From Alphaproteobacteria bacterium (GTDB lineage: Bacteria; Pseudomonadota; Alphaproteobacteria; Reyranellales; Reyranellaceae): a stretch of 64,000 bases of DNA. Shown here piece after piece: positions 33,964-42,522 of the stretch. The stretch covers positions 868,001 to 932,000 of the forward strand of contig JAHBYP010000002.1 of NCBI GenBank assembly GCA_019635875.1. The letters run 5' to 3'. A model generated the notes under the pieces. It made no database searches. It had not been told where the DNA came from and worked only from the letters and a program-made list of their open reading frames with translations. Both the position numbers and the translations under genes were made by a program. Positions within the stretch are counted from its first letter, which is position 1. Each line of letters begins with the position of its first letter.

Positions 33964-35061
33964 CTACCGCGTCTGCGCCGTCGAGTCGTCGGGCTTCCTC
34001 GAGTCCTTCTTGCCACCGAGTATGCCGGCGACGACGTCGCCGACGCTGCGCTGCCGGCCGGTGTCGATGCGCACCATGGCGGTCATGCCGGCGCGCAGCG
34101 GCGGCTCGCCGGCGTGCGGCAGCAGGCGCAGCTTCACCGGCAGGCGCTGCACGACCTTGACCCAGTTGCCGCTGGCGTTCTGCGGCGGCAGGATCGCGAA
34201 CTCCGCGCCGGTCGCCGGGCTCAGGCTCTCGACGATCGCTTCCCAGACAACGTCGGGGTAGATGTCGAGCGCGACGCGGGCGCGCTGGCCGACGCGCACA
34301 TGCGTGAGCTCGGTCTCCTTGAAATTGGCCTCGACCCATGGCCGATGCGCGGCGACCAGGGCGAACAGCGGCGTCGACGCCTTGACCTGCTCGCCCGGCT
34401 GGGTGCGCAGATTGACGACGATGCCGTCGACCGGCGCGCGGATCTGGGTGCGCGCGAGATCGAGCGCGGCGCGTTCGCGCGCCGCGCGCTTCTCGCGCAC
34501 CATGGGATGCTGGTCGGCGGGCAGCTGCGGATCGCCGTTCAGCGCCGTCAGCACGCGGTGCAGCTTCTCCTTCACCGTGGCGACGCGGTCGGTGGCGCTG
34601 CGCGCGTCGTTCTGCGCCTCGTCGCGCTTGGCCGCCGACAGCACGCCCGTCCGGGCCAGTTCCTCCTGGCGCTGCCACTGGCGCTGGGCGTAGGCGGCGC
34701 GCGCCTCGGCATCGGCCAGCTCGCTCACCGCCTCGCGCCAGGTGGCGCGCAGGGTCTCGACATGGGTGCGCGCGGCGTCGAGCTCGGCCTCGGCGGCCTC
34801 CAGCGCCAGGCGGAACGGCGCGGTCTCGATGGTCAGCAGCACGTCGCCGGCCTTGACCTCGGCGTGGTCGCGCACCGGCACGCGGCGCACCGGGCCGGCG
34901 ACCTCGGGCGCGATCTGCACGATATTGGCCTTCACATAGGCGTTCTCGGTGCTGATGTAGCGGCCGCCGGAGAGCCACCAGAACACGCCGCCGGCGACCG
35001 CAGCCGCCGGGATCACCACCAGCAGGGCGAAGCGCAATGCGGTGCGGTGGCGGTAGCTCAC
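33964..35061 (-). CDS. HlyD/EmrA family periplasmic adaptor of a multidrug efflux pump
   Basis: A 365-aa membrane-fusion protein. A single N-terminal membrane anchor (FALLVVIPAAAVAGGVFWWL) is followed by the first lipoyl half (STENAYVKANIVQIAPEVAG), an alpha-hairpin of about 100 residues, the second lipoyl half (IRAPVDGIVVNLRTQPGEQV) and a beta barrel with WVEANFKETELTHVRVGQ. The start is GTG at 35061, overlapping the MarR stop as GTGA. Partner of the DHA2 transporter at 35609. Confidence 0.9.
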   Translation of the reverse strand: MSYRHRTALRFALLVVIPAAAVAGGVFWWLSGGRYISTENAYVKANIVQIAPEVAGPVRRVPVRDHAEVKAGDVLLTIETAPFRLALEAAEAELDAARTHVETLRATWREAVSELADAEARAAYAQRQWQRQEELARTGVLSAAKRDEAQNDARSATDRVATVKEKLHRVLTALNGDPQLPADQHPMVREKRAARERAALDLARTQIRAPVDGIVVNLRTQPGEQVKASTPLFALVAAHRPWVEANFKETELTHVRVGQRARVALDIYPDVVWEAIVESLSPATGAEFAILPPQNASGNWVKVVQRLPVKLRLLPHAGEPPLRAGMTAMVRIDTGRQRSVGDVVAGILGGKKDSRKPDDSTAQTR

Positions 35062-35555
35062 GGCGCGGCCGCTCCGCGCGCGCGCGGCTCGGCACCGCCC
35101 GGGGCGCTGTCGTCGCCGGCCAGCATCTGCAGGCGGCGCTTCACCGCCGCTGCCATGCGCGTGAACTCCGCCTGCTCCTTGCTCGACAGCGGCTTGAGTG
35201 CGTCGTCGACCGTGGCCCGGGCGATCTTCCACATGCCGGCGTGCACGCTGCGCGCATGCGCCGTCAGGTGCAGGCGCTTGATGCGGCGGTCGACCGGATC
35301 GGGCCGGCGCTCGAGCCAGCCGCCATTCTCCATGCGGTCGATCATGCGGCCGGCGCTGGCGCGGTCGAGTTCGAGCATCTCGGCCAGCTCGGTCTGGCTG
35401 GCGCCGGGCCGGCGGGTCAGCCGGGTCAGCACCAGCCACTGCGCGCGGGTCAGCCCGAGCTCGCGCACGCGCCGGTCGAAGACCGTGCGCATCAGCCGCG
35501 CCACGTCCGACAGCACGTAGCCGATGTAGTCGTCGTCGTTCGGGCCCACGCCCAT
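35058..35555 (-). CDS. MarR family transcriptional regulator of the efflux pair
   Basis: A 165-aa winged-helix protein: GLTRAQWLVLTRLTRRPGA, recognition helix QTELAEMLELDRASAGRMID, wing RRPDPVDRRIKRLHLT. It is divergent from the DHA2 efflux gene and coupled to the HlyD-like gene, the usual arrangement for a local repressor of both. A palindrome in the 53-bp divergent gap is the likely operator. Confidence 0.92.
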   Translation of the reverse strand: MGVGPNDDDYIGYVLSDVARLMRTVFDRRVRELGLTRAQWLVLTRLTRRPGASQTELAEMLELDRASAGRMIDRMENGGWLERRPDPVDRRIKRLHLTAHARSVHAGMWKIARATVDDALKPLSSKEQAEFTRMAAAVKRRLQMLAGDDSAPGGAEPRARGAAAP

Positions 35556-35583
35556 CTCCCATGCGCCGACGCGAGTCGACCGA

Positions 35584-35605
35584 TAATGTTGTCTAGGCTA
35601 CATTA
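35584..35605. promoter_or_regulatory. Candidate MarR operator in the divergent efflux promoter
   Basis: TAATGT and ACATTA are perfect 6-bp arms separated by 10 bp, in an AT-richer patch between the divergent MarR and DHA2 genes. The spacing and location fit a MarR dimer site that would repress both directions. Proposed from symmetry only. Confidence 0.5.
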
Positions 35606-35608
35606 GCC

Positions 35609-37162
35609 ATGACCATGACATCAAGTGCCGCCGCCACGCCCCTGGAGCAGGCCAGCCCCGCCGAATCCTTCTCGGTCGGCCGGCGGGTGCTGATCCTGGT
35701 CATGGTGGTGCTGGGCTCGACGCTCTACGCCACCACCCTGCTGATCGCCTCGACCTTGCTGCCGCAGATGCAGGGCGCGATGTCGGCGACCCAGGACGAG
35801 ATCGCCTGGGCGATGACCTTCAACATCCTGGCCACGGCGGTGGCGACGCCGATGACCGGCTGGCTGGTGGCGCGTTTCGGCAGGCGCGAGACCATGACCT
35901 GGGCGGTCCTGTGCTTCACCGTCACCACCCTGCTGTGCGGCATGGCCGAATCGCTGGAGACGCTGATCCTCTACCGCGTGCTGCAGGGTGCGCTGGGCGC
36001 GCCGGTGATCCCGCTGTCGCAGACCATCCTGCTCGATGCCTTCCCCAAGAGGCAGCAGGGGCTGGTGACCTCGATCTTTGGCATGGCCGTGGTGATCGGG
36101 CCGGTGATCGGCCCGACGGTCGGCGGCATGCTGTCGGAGCTCTACAGCTGGCGCTGGGCCTTCTACATGATCGTGCCGGTGGGCGTGCTGTCGTTCGTCG
36201 GCCTGCGCTTCACCCTGCCCTACGACCGGCCGACCGGACGCATCGCGCTCGACTGGACCGGCTTCCTGTCGCTCTCCGTCACCATCGCCTGCGTGCAGCT
36301 GGTGCTGGCGCGCGGCCAGCGCCTGGACTGGTTCGAGTCCGGCGAGATCGTCGTCGAGACCTTCATCGCCGTCCTCGCCTTCTGGATCTTCCTGGCGCAC
36401 AGCCTCACCGCGTCCAAACCGTTCCTCAACCTGCGCCTGCTGCTCGACCGCAACTACGCCATCGGCCTGGTACTGGTGCTGATCTACGGCATGCTGAACT
36501 TCACGCCGATGGTGCTGCTGCCGCCGCTGCTGCAGCAGCATGCCGGCTTCCCCGACCAGCTGATCGGCGAGGTGATCGCCGCGCGCGGCGTCGGCGCCAC
36601 CATCGGCTTCTTCCTGGCGATCTTCGTCGGCCGCATGGACCCGCGCATCGGCCTGATCGGCGGCTTCGGGCTGCTGGCGATCTCCGGCTTCTGGCTGATG
36701 CACATCGACCTCAACGTCGACATGGGCACCCTGCTGGCCAACAGCCTGGTGCAGGGCGTCGCCATCGGCGTGATCTGGGTGCCGCTCACCCTGGTGACCT
36801 TCTCGACCACCAGCCCGGCCAATCTCGCCGAGGGCACGGCGGTCTACCACCTGCTGCGCAATATCGGCTCGAGCTTCTTCATCTCGATCTGCGTCGCCGA
36901 GATCGTGCGCTCGACCGGCGTGAACTACGGTCGCCTGGTCGAGCTGGTGAACCCCTACAACAAGGCGCTGGCGCTGCCCTGGGTCACCGGCGGCTGGGAC
37001 GTCACGACGGTGCAGGGCCTGGCGCGGCTGTCCCGGGAGATCAACCGCCAGGCGGCGATGATCGGCTACATCAACGCCTTCGGCCTGTTCACCCTGTGCT
37101 CGGCACTCGCGGTGCCGATGATCCTGCTGATCGGCCGGCGGGCGAGGGCGAGATTGGCCTGA
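35609..37162 (+). CDS. DHA2 family (EmrB/QacA-type) MFS drug efflux transporter
   Basis: A 517-aa transporter with 14 membrane segments. Signatures: LPQMQGAMSATQDEIAWAMT, the motif A equivalent GWLVARFGRR, RVLQGALGAPVIPLSQTIL and GPVIGPTVGGMLSELYSWRW, all typical of EmrB. Works with the HlyD-like adaptor encoded divergently and an outer-membrane channel not present here. The first ATG is chosen; a second lies two codons later. No strong ribosome-binding site is visible. Confidence 0.92.
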   Translation: MTMTSSAAATPLEQASPAESFSVGRRVLILVMVVLGSTLYATTLLIASTLLPQMQGAMSATQDEIAWAMTFNILATAVATPMTGWLVARFGRRETMTWAVLCFTVTTLLCGMAESLETLILYRVLQGALGAPVIPLSQTILLDAFPKRQQGLVTSIFGMAVVIGPVIGPTVGGMLSELYSWRWAFYMIVPVGVLSFVGLRFTLPYDRPTGRIALDWTGFLSLSVTIACVQLVLARGQRLDWFESGEIVVETFIAVLAFWIFLAHSLTASKPFLNLRLLLDRNYAIGLVLVLIYGMLNFTPMVLLPPLLQQHAGFPDQLIGEVIAARGVGATIGFFLAIFVGRMDPRIGLIGGFGLLAISGFWLMHIDLNVDMGTLLANSLVQGVAIGVIWVPLTLVTFSTTSPANLAEGTAVYHLLRNIGSSFFISICVAEIVRSTGVNYGRLVELVNPYNKALALPWVTGGWDVTTVQGLARLSREINRQAAMIGYINAFGLFTLCSALAVPMILLIGRRARARLA

Positions 37163-37170
37163 AGATCGAG

Positions 37171-37236
37171 CTGTCATCCCGAGCGCAAGGAATCCAGGGA
37201 AGCAGCCTGGATCCCTCGCTGCGCTCGGGATGACAG
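37171..37236. repeat. Palindromic intergenic repeat (type A), copy 3
   Basis: Begins CTGTCATCCCGAGCGCAAGG and ends CTGCGCTCGGGATGACAG. The left arm lacks a CGAG tetranucleotide present in the right arm. It lies between the convergent efflux and exonuclease genes. Confidence 0.9.
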
Positions 37237-37244
37237 ATTCTCCT

Positions 37245-38066
37245 TCAAAGATTGAACGTGCCGATCACGGGCACGTGGTCGGAGGCCTTCTCCCAGTCGC
37301 GCGTGTCCTTGAGGATGCGAAAGCCGCCGATCGCGCCGCGCAGCGCCGGCGTGGCGAGGATGTGGTCGAGCCGCCGGCCGCGGTCGGATTTGCGCCAGTC
37401 CTGGTTGCGGTAGCTCCACCACGAATAGAGCTTCTCGTGCGCCGGCGTGAAGAGGCGCGGCACGTCGATCCATTCGCGCGACTTCAGCATGTGGCCGAAC
37501 AGCTCGACCTCGACCGGTGTGTGCGAGACGACGTCGAGCAGCTGCTTGTGGCTCCATACGTCGTGCTCCAGCGGCGCCACGTTGAGGTCGCCGACCGTGA
37601 TCGCGCGCTTGCCCTTGCGCGCGGCCTTCCTCGGCGCGCCGTCGGCGAACCAGGTCGAGATCTCGCGATAGAAGTCGAGCTTGTGCGCGAACTTCAGGTT
37701 GGCTGCCGGGTCGGGCACGTCGCCGCCGGCGGGGATGTAGAGGTTGTCCAGCACGATCGGATCGCCGCCGACATCCAGCCAGGCGCGCACGTGCCGGCAA
37801 TCCTCGCGCATGACGCGGTGGTGGATCTCGACCTTGCTGAAGGGCAGGCGGCTCACGATGGCGACGCCGTTGTAGCCCTTCATGCCGTGGATCAGCCGGT
37901 GCGTGTAGCCCAGCGCCTCGAACGGGGCGTGCGGGAACAGCTCGTCCGGGCACTTGGTCTCCTGCAGGCACAGCACGTCGGGCTTCTCCGCGCGCAGGAA
38001 GCGCTCGATGTTGCCGATGCGCAGGCGGACGGAGTTGATGTTCCAGGTGGCGATGGAAAGCGGCAT
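37245..38066 (-). CDS. xth: Exodeoxyribonuclease III
   Basis: A 273-aa AP endonuclease/3'-5' exonuclease of base-excision repair. All core motifs are visible: N-terminal IATWNINSVRLR, the metal-binding Glu in CLQETKC, the GDLNVAP loop, RRLDHILATPAL and the catalytic His in SDHVPVIG. Length matches XthA. Monocistronic, divergent from the metallopeptidase gene. Confidence 0.94.
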   Translation of the reverse strand: MPLSIATWNINSVRLRIGNIERFLRAEKPDVLCLQETKCPDELFPHAPFEALGYTHRLIHGMKGYNGVAIVSRLPFSKVEIHHRVMREDCRHVRAWLDVGGDPIVLDNLYIPAGGDVPDPAANLKFAHKLDFYREISTWFADGAPRKAARKGKRAITVGDLNVAPLEHDVWSHKQLLDVVSHTPVEVELFGHMLKSREWIDVPRLFTPAHEKLYSWWSYRNQDWRKSDRGRRLDHILATPALRGAIGGFRILKDTRDWEKASDHVPVIGTFNL

Positions 38067-38137
38067 GGGATCCCGAGATTAGCGCGGCGCGTTGTGCCTT
38101 CCTATATAGTGGCGTTTCACCGCCGCCGGAGCATGCC

Positions 38138-39082
38138 ATGCGCCTCGACGACACCCCGGAAAGCGACAACATTGAGGATCGCCGCGACGACGGCCCGGCC
38201 AGCCCGGGCGGCTTTGGCGGCGGCGGTTTCGGAGGTGGCGGTGGCGGCTTCGGCCTGCCGATCGGCGGCGGCGGCATGAGCGGCATCGGCGTGATCGTGG
38301 TGATCGGCGCCGCCCTGTTCCTCGGCATCGATCCCCTGGCGCTGCTGAGCGGCGTGCAATCGCCGCCGCCGCGCGAGTACCAGCAGCCGCGCCAGGCGCA
38401 GCCGAGCCAGACGGCCCGGCCGATCGGGCGCGACGACGAGATGCGCCGTTTCGTCGGCCGCGTGCTGGGCAGCACCGAGGAGGTCTGGCGCGAGCAGCTG
38501 CCCGCGCAGCTCAATCAGCCCTACCGTGAGCCCACCCTGGTGCTCTTTACCGGCCGGGTGAACTCCGCCTGCGGCTCGGCGACGGCGGCGTCTGGCCCGT
38601 TCTACTGCCCCGGCGACATGAAGGTGTACATCGACCTCAGCTTCTACGACCTGCTGCGCACGCGCTTCCGCGCGCCGGGTGATTTCGCGCAGGCCTATGT
38701 CATCGGCCACGAGGTCGGCCATCACATCCAGCGCCTGCTCGGCATCCTCGCCAAGGTGCAGGAGCGCAAGCGCGTGGTCGGCCAGACCGAGGCCAACGCG
38801 CTGCAGGTGCGCGTCGAGCTGCAGGCCGATTGCTTCGCCGGCGCCTGGGCGTTCCATGCCAACCGCAAGCGCGCCATCCTCGAGCCGGGCGACGTCGACG
38901 AGGCGCTGCGTGCCGCCGCGGCGATCGGCGACGACACCCTGCAGGGCCAGGGCGGGCGCGGCACCATCCGGCCCGAGACCTTCACCCATGGCAGCGCCGC
39001 GCAGCGCCAGCGCTGGTTCAAGCGCGGCCTGCAGAGTGGCTCGCTGCGCGACTGCGACACCTTCACCGCGCGCGAATTGTGA
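38138..39082 (+). CDS. Neutral zinc metallopeptidase, YpfJ family
   Basis: A 314-aa membrane-anchored protein. A Gly-rich segment (residues ~25-47) is followed by one membrane helix (IGVIVVIGAALFLGIDPLAL), then a periplasmic domain containing GHEVGHHIQRLLG (zinc ligands HExxH) and a downstream ELQADCFAGAWAF with the third ligand. CGSATAASGPFYCPGD is also conserved in this family. Substrates unknown. The last 4 bp overlap the deaminase gene (GTGA). Confidence 0.9.
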   Translation: MRLDDTPESDNIEDRRDDGPASPGGFGGGGFGGGGGGFGLPIGGGGMSGIGVIVVIGAALFLGIDPLALLSGVQSPPPREYQQPRQAQPSQTARPIGRDDEMRRFVGRVLGSTEEVWREQLPAQLNQPYREPTLVLFTGRVNSACGSATAASGPFYCPGDMKVYIDLSFYDLLRTRFRAPGDFAQAYVIGHEVGHHIQRLLGILAKVQERKRVVGQTEANALQVRVELQADCFAGAWAFHANRKRAILEPGDVDEALRAAAAIGDDTLQGQGGRGTIRPETFTHGSAAQRQRWFKRGLQSGSLRDCDTFTAREL

Positions 39083-39552
39083 ACGACGACCAGACATTCC
39101 TGCGCGCCGCGATCGGGCTGTCGCGGCGACGCATGGAGGCCGGCTTCGGCGGCCCGTTCGGCGCCATCGTCGTGCGCGACGGCAAGGTGATCGCCGAGGG
39201 CTTCAACCAAGTGACCTCGGCCAACGATCCGACCGGCCACGCCGAGATCAGCGCCATCCGCGCCGCCTGCGCGGCGCTGAAGAATTTCAGCCTCGCCGGC
39301 TGCACGCTCTACACCAGCTGCGAGCCCTGCCCGATGTGCCTGGGCGCGATCTACTGGGCGCGCCTGGACCGCGTGGTCTACGCCAACACGCGCGCCGATG
39401 CCGCCGCCATCGGCTTCGACGACGACCACATCTACCGCGAGTTCGACAAGCCGATCGCCGCGCGCGTGATCCCCTTCACCCACCTGCCGTCCGAGGAAGG
39501 CCGGGCGGTGTTCGCGGCCTGGCAGGCCAAGCCGGACAAGGTCCTGTACTAA
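39079..39552 (+). CDS. Nucleoside/guanine deaminase (cytidine-deaminase fold)
   Basis: A 157-aa zinc deaminase. Zinc ligands and catalytic Glu are in GHAEISAIRAA and TSCEPCPMCLGAIYW. NDPTGHAE and the C-terminal IYREF.KP..AR resemble guanine deaminase of the GuaD/YfhC type rather than TadA. The start is GTG at 39079, overlapping the metallopeptidase stop; no ATG fits. It probably deaminates guanine or a related base. Confidence 0.87.
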   Translation: MNDDQTFLRAAIGLSRRRMEAGFGGPFGAIVVRDGKVIAEGFNQVTSANDPTGHAEISAIRAACAALKNFSLAGCTLYTSCEPCPMCLGAIYWARLDRVVYANTRADAAAIGFDDDHIYREFDKPIAARVIPFTHLPSEEGRAVFAAWQAKPDKVLY

Positions 39553-39577
39553 GCGCATTCCGCGAGAAGCGACCACT

Positions 39578-39646
39578 CTGTCGTCCCGAGCGCAGCGAGG
39601 GATCCAGGCATCGCCGCTGGATTCCTCGCTGCGCTCGGAATGGCAG
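39578..39646. repeat. Palindromic intergenic repeat (type A), copy 4
   Basis: Begins CTGTCGTCCCGAGCGCAGCG and ends GCTGCGCTCGGAATGGCAG, with several substitutions in the right arm. It follows the deaminase gene. Confidence 0.88.
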
Positions 39647-40042
39647 TGGAGCCGCGTGCGACGACCTCGCTCCAGGCTCGGCCCGACATCCTTAAGGATG
39701 GCAAAAAGCCTCGTGCCATCGGCATCGAACCGCAGTTTTCGACAACCGTAGGGGTAGAGATCGACCGCGCGCGATTTTCGTGACTTGCTGGGCGCAAACC
39801 GAAAGGAGCGCGCATGAGTGACGATGGGTGACGATGGTGCCGATAGGGACGGTGCTGCCGGGCGATTTACTGGTTGAAACGGCACCAGGCCCCGACCGCC
39901 GGTAACCCGCTGCGCCTGCATGGCGCGGCCGGACCTCTCCCTCTCTCTAAAGCAAAAGAGGGCGACGTACAGGCACCACAGGCACCACCGTCAACATCCG
40001 GCACCCGGAATCGCAGATGCCGGATGCGGCGGCGCCTGGCGC
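39647..40042. other. Noncoding stretch without a confident gene
   Basis: About 400 bases. On the minus strand a frame around 39660-39815 translates to RSFRFAPSKSRKSRAVDLY followed by PYGCRKLRFDADGTRLF, which has a protein-like look, but it has no good start and reads into the adjacent repeat. No ribosome-binding site, tRNA or terminator was recognised. Confidence 0.4.
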
Positions 40043-40627
40043 TCAGCCGCAGCCGTTGTGCTTTCGCCACAGGGCGGGATCGTGGCCGGGCGGCACCGCC
40101 GCGCAGGGCCCGGCGCCATAGCCGCGCAAGGCGTTGTAGCGCGCCACCTGCTCGCTGCTGAGCAGCGCCGAGACCTTCAGATGCGCCGCCAGGTGGATGA
40201 AGCGCAGCGCCGAGCGGCTGGCGCCGATGTCGTCGAGCATGCGGCGCAGGCTCTGCTCGCTGATCGCGCGGGCCTGGAACGCTTCCTCCAGGGCCCGTTC
40301 GCGCGCGATCAGGCGCTCGCCTTCGGCGATCGCGTCGGCGCGCATGCGCTCGACGATCGCCTCGATCGCCGAGACCTGCGCGGCGGACAGGGCGATCTCG
40401 CGCTTCAGCTCCAGCAGATGGACCGGCCCCGGCATGCCGTTGAGCTCGGCCGCCTTGGCAAGGCCCCAGCCGCCGCCGCGCCGCAGCTCGGCGACGTCGT
40501 CCGGCGACAGCCCCTTGATGGCCCGGCTCTCCTGGCCGGCATAGGGCGAGGGCGCGACATGGCCGTGCTGGGCCTGCGCCGCGGTGGCGACGCACAGCAG
40601 GATCGAGGCGAACAGCGGCAGTTTCAC
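40043..40627 (-). CDS. Periplasmic Spy/CpxP-like (heavy-metal resistance type) protein
   Basis: A 194-aa exported protein: signal peptide KLPLFASILLCVATAAQAQ, a short His-containing linker, then a highly alpha-helical, charged body (ELKREIALSAAQVSAIEAIV, MRADAIAEGERLIARERALE) like the metal-sensing/chaperone proteins CpxP, Spy and ZraP. The start is GTG at 40627; no ATG fits the signal peptide. Divergent from the Crp/Fnr gene with a palindrome between them, so it may be a target. Confidence 0.72.
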   Translation of the reverse strand: MKLPLFASILLCVATAAQAQHGHVAPSPYAGQESRAIKGLSPDDVAELRRGGGWGLAKAAELNGMPGPVHLLELKREIALSAAQVSAIEAIVERMRADAIAEGERLIARERALEEAFQARAISEQSLRRMLDDIGASRSALRFIHLAAHLKVSALLSSEQVARYNALRGYGAGPCAAVPPGHDPALWRKHNGCG

Positions 40628-40685
40628 GGGCAGGCTCCGGGCGCGATCGAGGGAGCCGGACCTTGCCAGACCTGCTCCGGCAGAA

Positions 40686-40703
40686 ACATGATATCTGTCA
40701 TGT
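40686..40703. promoter_or_regulatory. Candidate Crp/Fnr-type operator
   Basis: ACATGATATCTGTCATGT has perfect 6-bp arms (ACATGA/TCATGT) spaced by 6 bp, the geometry of Crp/Fnr sites (consensus TGTGA-N6-TCACA). It overlaps the start codon of the Crp/Fnr-like gene and is 59 bp from the start of the divergent Spy-like gene, suggesting autoregulation. Inference. Confidence 0.5.
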
Positions 40704-41254
40704 CGTTGATCGAGGCCCTGACGCGCCTGGAGCCGGCCGAGCGACGCTTTGGCGCTGGCGAGCACCTGTTCCACCAGGGCGATCGGGTTGCCGTCCTGCA
40801 TCTCCTCGTCGCGGGCAGCGCACGGCTCGTGCGCCACCAGCTCGACGGCGCGACGCTGGTCCTGCAGCGGGCCGGGCCGGGCACGATCCTCGCCGAGGCA
40901 TCGATCTTCTCCGACCGCTACCACTGCGATGCCCTGGCCGCGACGCCGGTTCGAAGCCTGGCGGTGCGCAAATCGTCGATCCGCGCGCGCATCGCCTCGG
41001 AGCCGGACTTCGCGATGGCCTTTGTCGCCCATCTCGCCCGCGAGGTTCAGGCGAGCCGCCTGCGCGCCGAGATCCTGTCGCTACGCACCGTCGCCGCCCG
41101 GCTCGATGCCTGGATCGCCGCGCACGACGGCCGCCCGCCGGCGCGCGGCGAGTGGAAGGCCGTGGCCGGCGAGATCGGCACCAGCGCCGAGGCGCTGTAC
41201 CGCGAGATCGCGCGCCGCCGGGGCCCGGCGGCCTCGGGGCTCAGACGTAGGTGA
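40700..41254 (+). CDS. Crp/Fnr family transcriptional regulator
   Basis: A 184-aa regulator. The N-terminal cyclic-nucleotide-binding fold is visible in GEHLFHQGDRVAVLHLLVAG, RLVRHQLDGATLVLQRAGPG and LAEASIFSDRYHCDA; the C-terminal helix-turn-helix is EWKAVAGEIGTSAEALYREI. It has no N-terminal cysteine cluster, so it is not an oxygen-sensing Fnr. Two ATGs (40688, 40700) are possible; the palindrome covers both. The 3' end overlaps the convergent FAA hydrolase gene by 14 bp. Confidence 0.85.
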   Translation: MSLIEALTRLEPAERRFGAGEHLFHQGDRVAVLHLLVAGSARLVRHQLDGATLVLQRAGPGTILAEASIFSDRYHCDALAATPVRSLAVRKSSIRARIASEPDFAMAFVAHLAREVQASRLRAEILSLRTVAARLDAWIAAHDGRPPARGEWKAVAGEIGTSAEALYREIARRRGPAASGLRRR

Positions 41255-41942
41255 TCGCCACCGAACCGCAGCGCTCGACATGGCCGATCAGGGTGTCGCC
41301 CTTGACCACCGCGCCGACGCCCTCGGGCGTGCCGGTATAGATCAGGTCGCCGATGCCCAGGGTGACCAGGCCGGACAGGTAGGAGATGGTCTCGGCGACG
41401 TTCCAGATCAGTGCGTCGAGATTGGCGTGCTGCCTGGTCTTGCCCGACACGTCGAGCCTGATCTCGCCCTTGTCGGGATGGCCGATTTCCGCGGCGCGGT
41501 AGAGCACGCCGATCGGAGCGGAATTGTCGAAGCCCTTGCCCATGTCCCAGGGCCGGCCCTTGTCGCGGGCGGCGTTCTGGATGTCGCGGCGGGTCATGTC
41601 GAGGCCGGCGGCATAGCCCCAGGCGTGGTCCAGCGCCTTGTCCACCGGCACGTCGGCGCCGGCCTTGCCGATGGCGACCACCAATTCCATCTCGTGGTGA
41701 AGATTCCTGGTCGCCGGCGGGAAGGGGATGCGCACCGGGCTGTTCACATCAGGGGCGACGATGATGGCGTCGGTCGGCTTGGCGAAGAAGAACGGCGGCT
41801 CGCGGTCCGGGTCGCCGCCCATCTCGCGGGCATGTGCCGCGTAGTTGCGTCCGACACAGTAGATGCGCCGTACTGCGAAGAGGTCGGACGTGCCGTGCAC
41901 CGGAACGCCGACGCTCGGCGGCGGCGGAAATACGAAAGCCAT
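41241..41942 (-). CDS. Fumarylacetoacetate hydrolase family protein
   Basis: A 233-aa FAH-fold enzyme of the short (FahA-C/YcgM) type. Motifs: YCVGRNYAAHAREMG, PFFFAKPTDAI, the metal-binding HHEMELVVAIGKAG, GYAAGLDMTRRDIQ and IGDLIYTGTPEGVG. Family members hydrolyse or decarboxylate 1,3-diketo acids (fumarylpyruvate, oxaloacetate); which one is open. The ATG at 41942 gives the standard length. Confidence 0.9.
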   Translation of the reverse strand: MAFVFPPPPSVGVPVHGTSDLFAVRRIYCVGRNYAAHAREMGGDPDREPPFFFAKPTDAIIVAPDVNSPVRIPFPPATRNLHHEMELVVAIGKAGADVPVDKALDHAWGYAAGLDMTRRDIQNAARDKGRPWDMGKGFDNSAPIGVLYRAAEIGHPDKGEIRLDVSGKTRQHANLDALIWNVAETISYLSGLVTLGIGDLIYTGTPEGVGAVVKGDTLIGHVERCGSVAITYV

Positions 41943-41984
41943 GCGATCCTCGTCAAGCAACCTGCCATCAAGCCTTAACACGCC

Positions 41985-42515
41985 ATGGATGACCTGATCG
42001 AGGTAATCGCCGAGCCGCGGCGCCCGACGCGCGGCGTGCTGCGTCATGGCTCGCTGCTGGTGCCCTGCGCGCTCGGCCGCGGCGGCGTGCGCGCCGACAA
42101 GCGCGAGGGCGACGGCGCCACGCCGCTCGGCGTCTTTCCGCTGCGCCGCCTGTGGTATCGCGCCGACCGGCTCGACGCGCCGCCAACCGACGCCCTGCCG
42201 GTCCGTCCCATCCAGCGCGAGGACGGCTGGTGCGACGATCCCGACTCGCCGCAGTACAACCGACCGGTGAGCCTGCCGCACCCGGCGCGGCACGAGCGGC
42301 TGTGGCGCGAGGACGCGCTGTACGACCTGGTGGTCGAGCTCGGCTACAATGACGGCCCGGTCGTGCCCGGCGTCGGCAGCGCGGTCTTCCTGCACGTGGC
42401 GCGAGCGGACTACGGCCCGACCGAGGGCTGCGTCGCGATCGGCCGTGGCGACCTGCTGCGCCTGGTGGCGGCGTTCGGTCCGGCCACCAGCCTGCGGGTG
42501 ACGGCGATGCGCTGA
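41985..42515 (+). CDS. L,D-transpeptidase family (YkuD-fold) protein
   Basis: A 176-aa YkuD-like protein. It has VRADKREGDGATPLGVFPLR near the N-terminus and the catalytic motif HVARADYGPTEGCVAIGRGD with the nucleophile Cys and upstream His. No signal peptide is apparent, so it may be exported by another route or start further upstream. Members cross-link peptidoglycan by L,D bonds or attach lipoproteins. Confidence 0.87.
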   Translation: MDDLIEVIAEPRRPTRGVLRHGSLLVPCALGRGGVRADKREGDGATPLGVFPLRRLWYRADRLDAPPTDALPVRPIQREDGWCDDPDSPQYNRPVSLPHPARHERLWREDALYDLVVELGYNDGPVVPGVGSAVFLHVARADYGPTEGCVAIGRGDLLRLVAAFGPATSLRVTAMR

Positions 42516-42522
42516 GCGCGCG

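Noticed and set aside
39549-39815. 88-aa minus-strand frame
   Set aside because: No ribosome-binding site and runs through the repeat; only a weak protein-like stretch.
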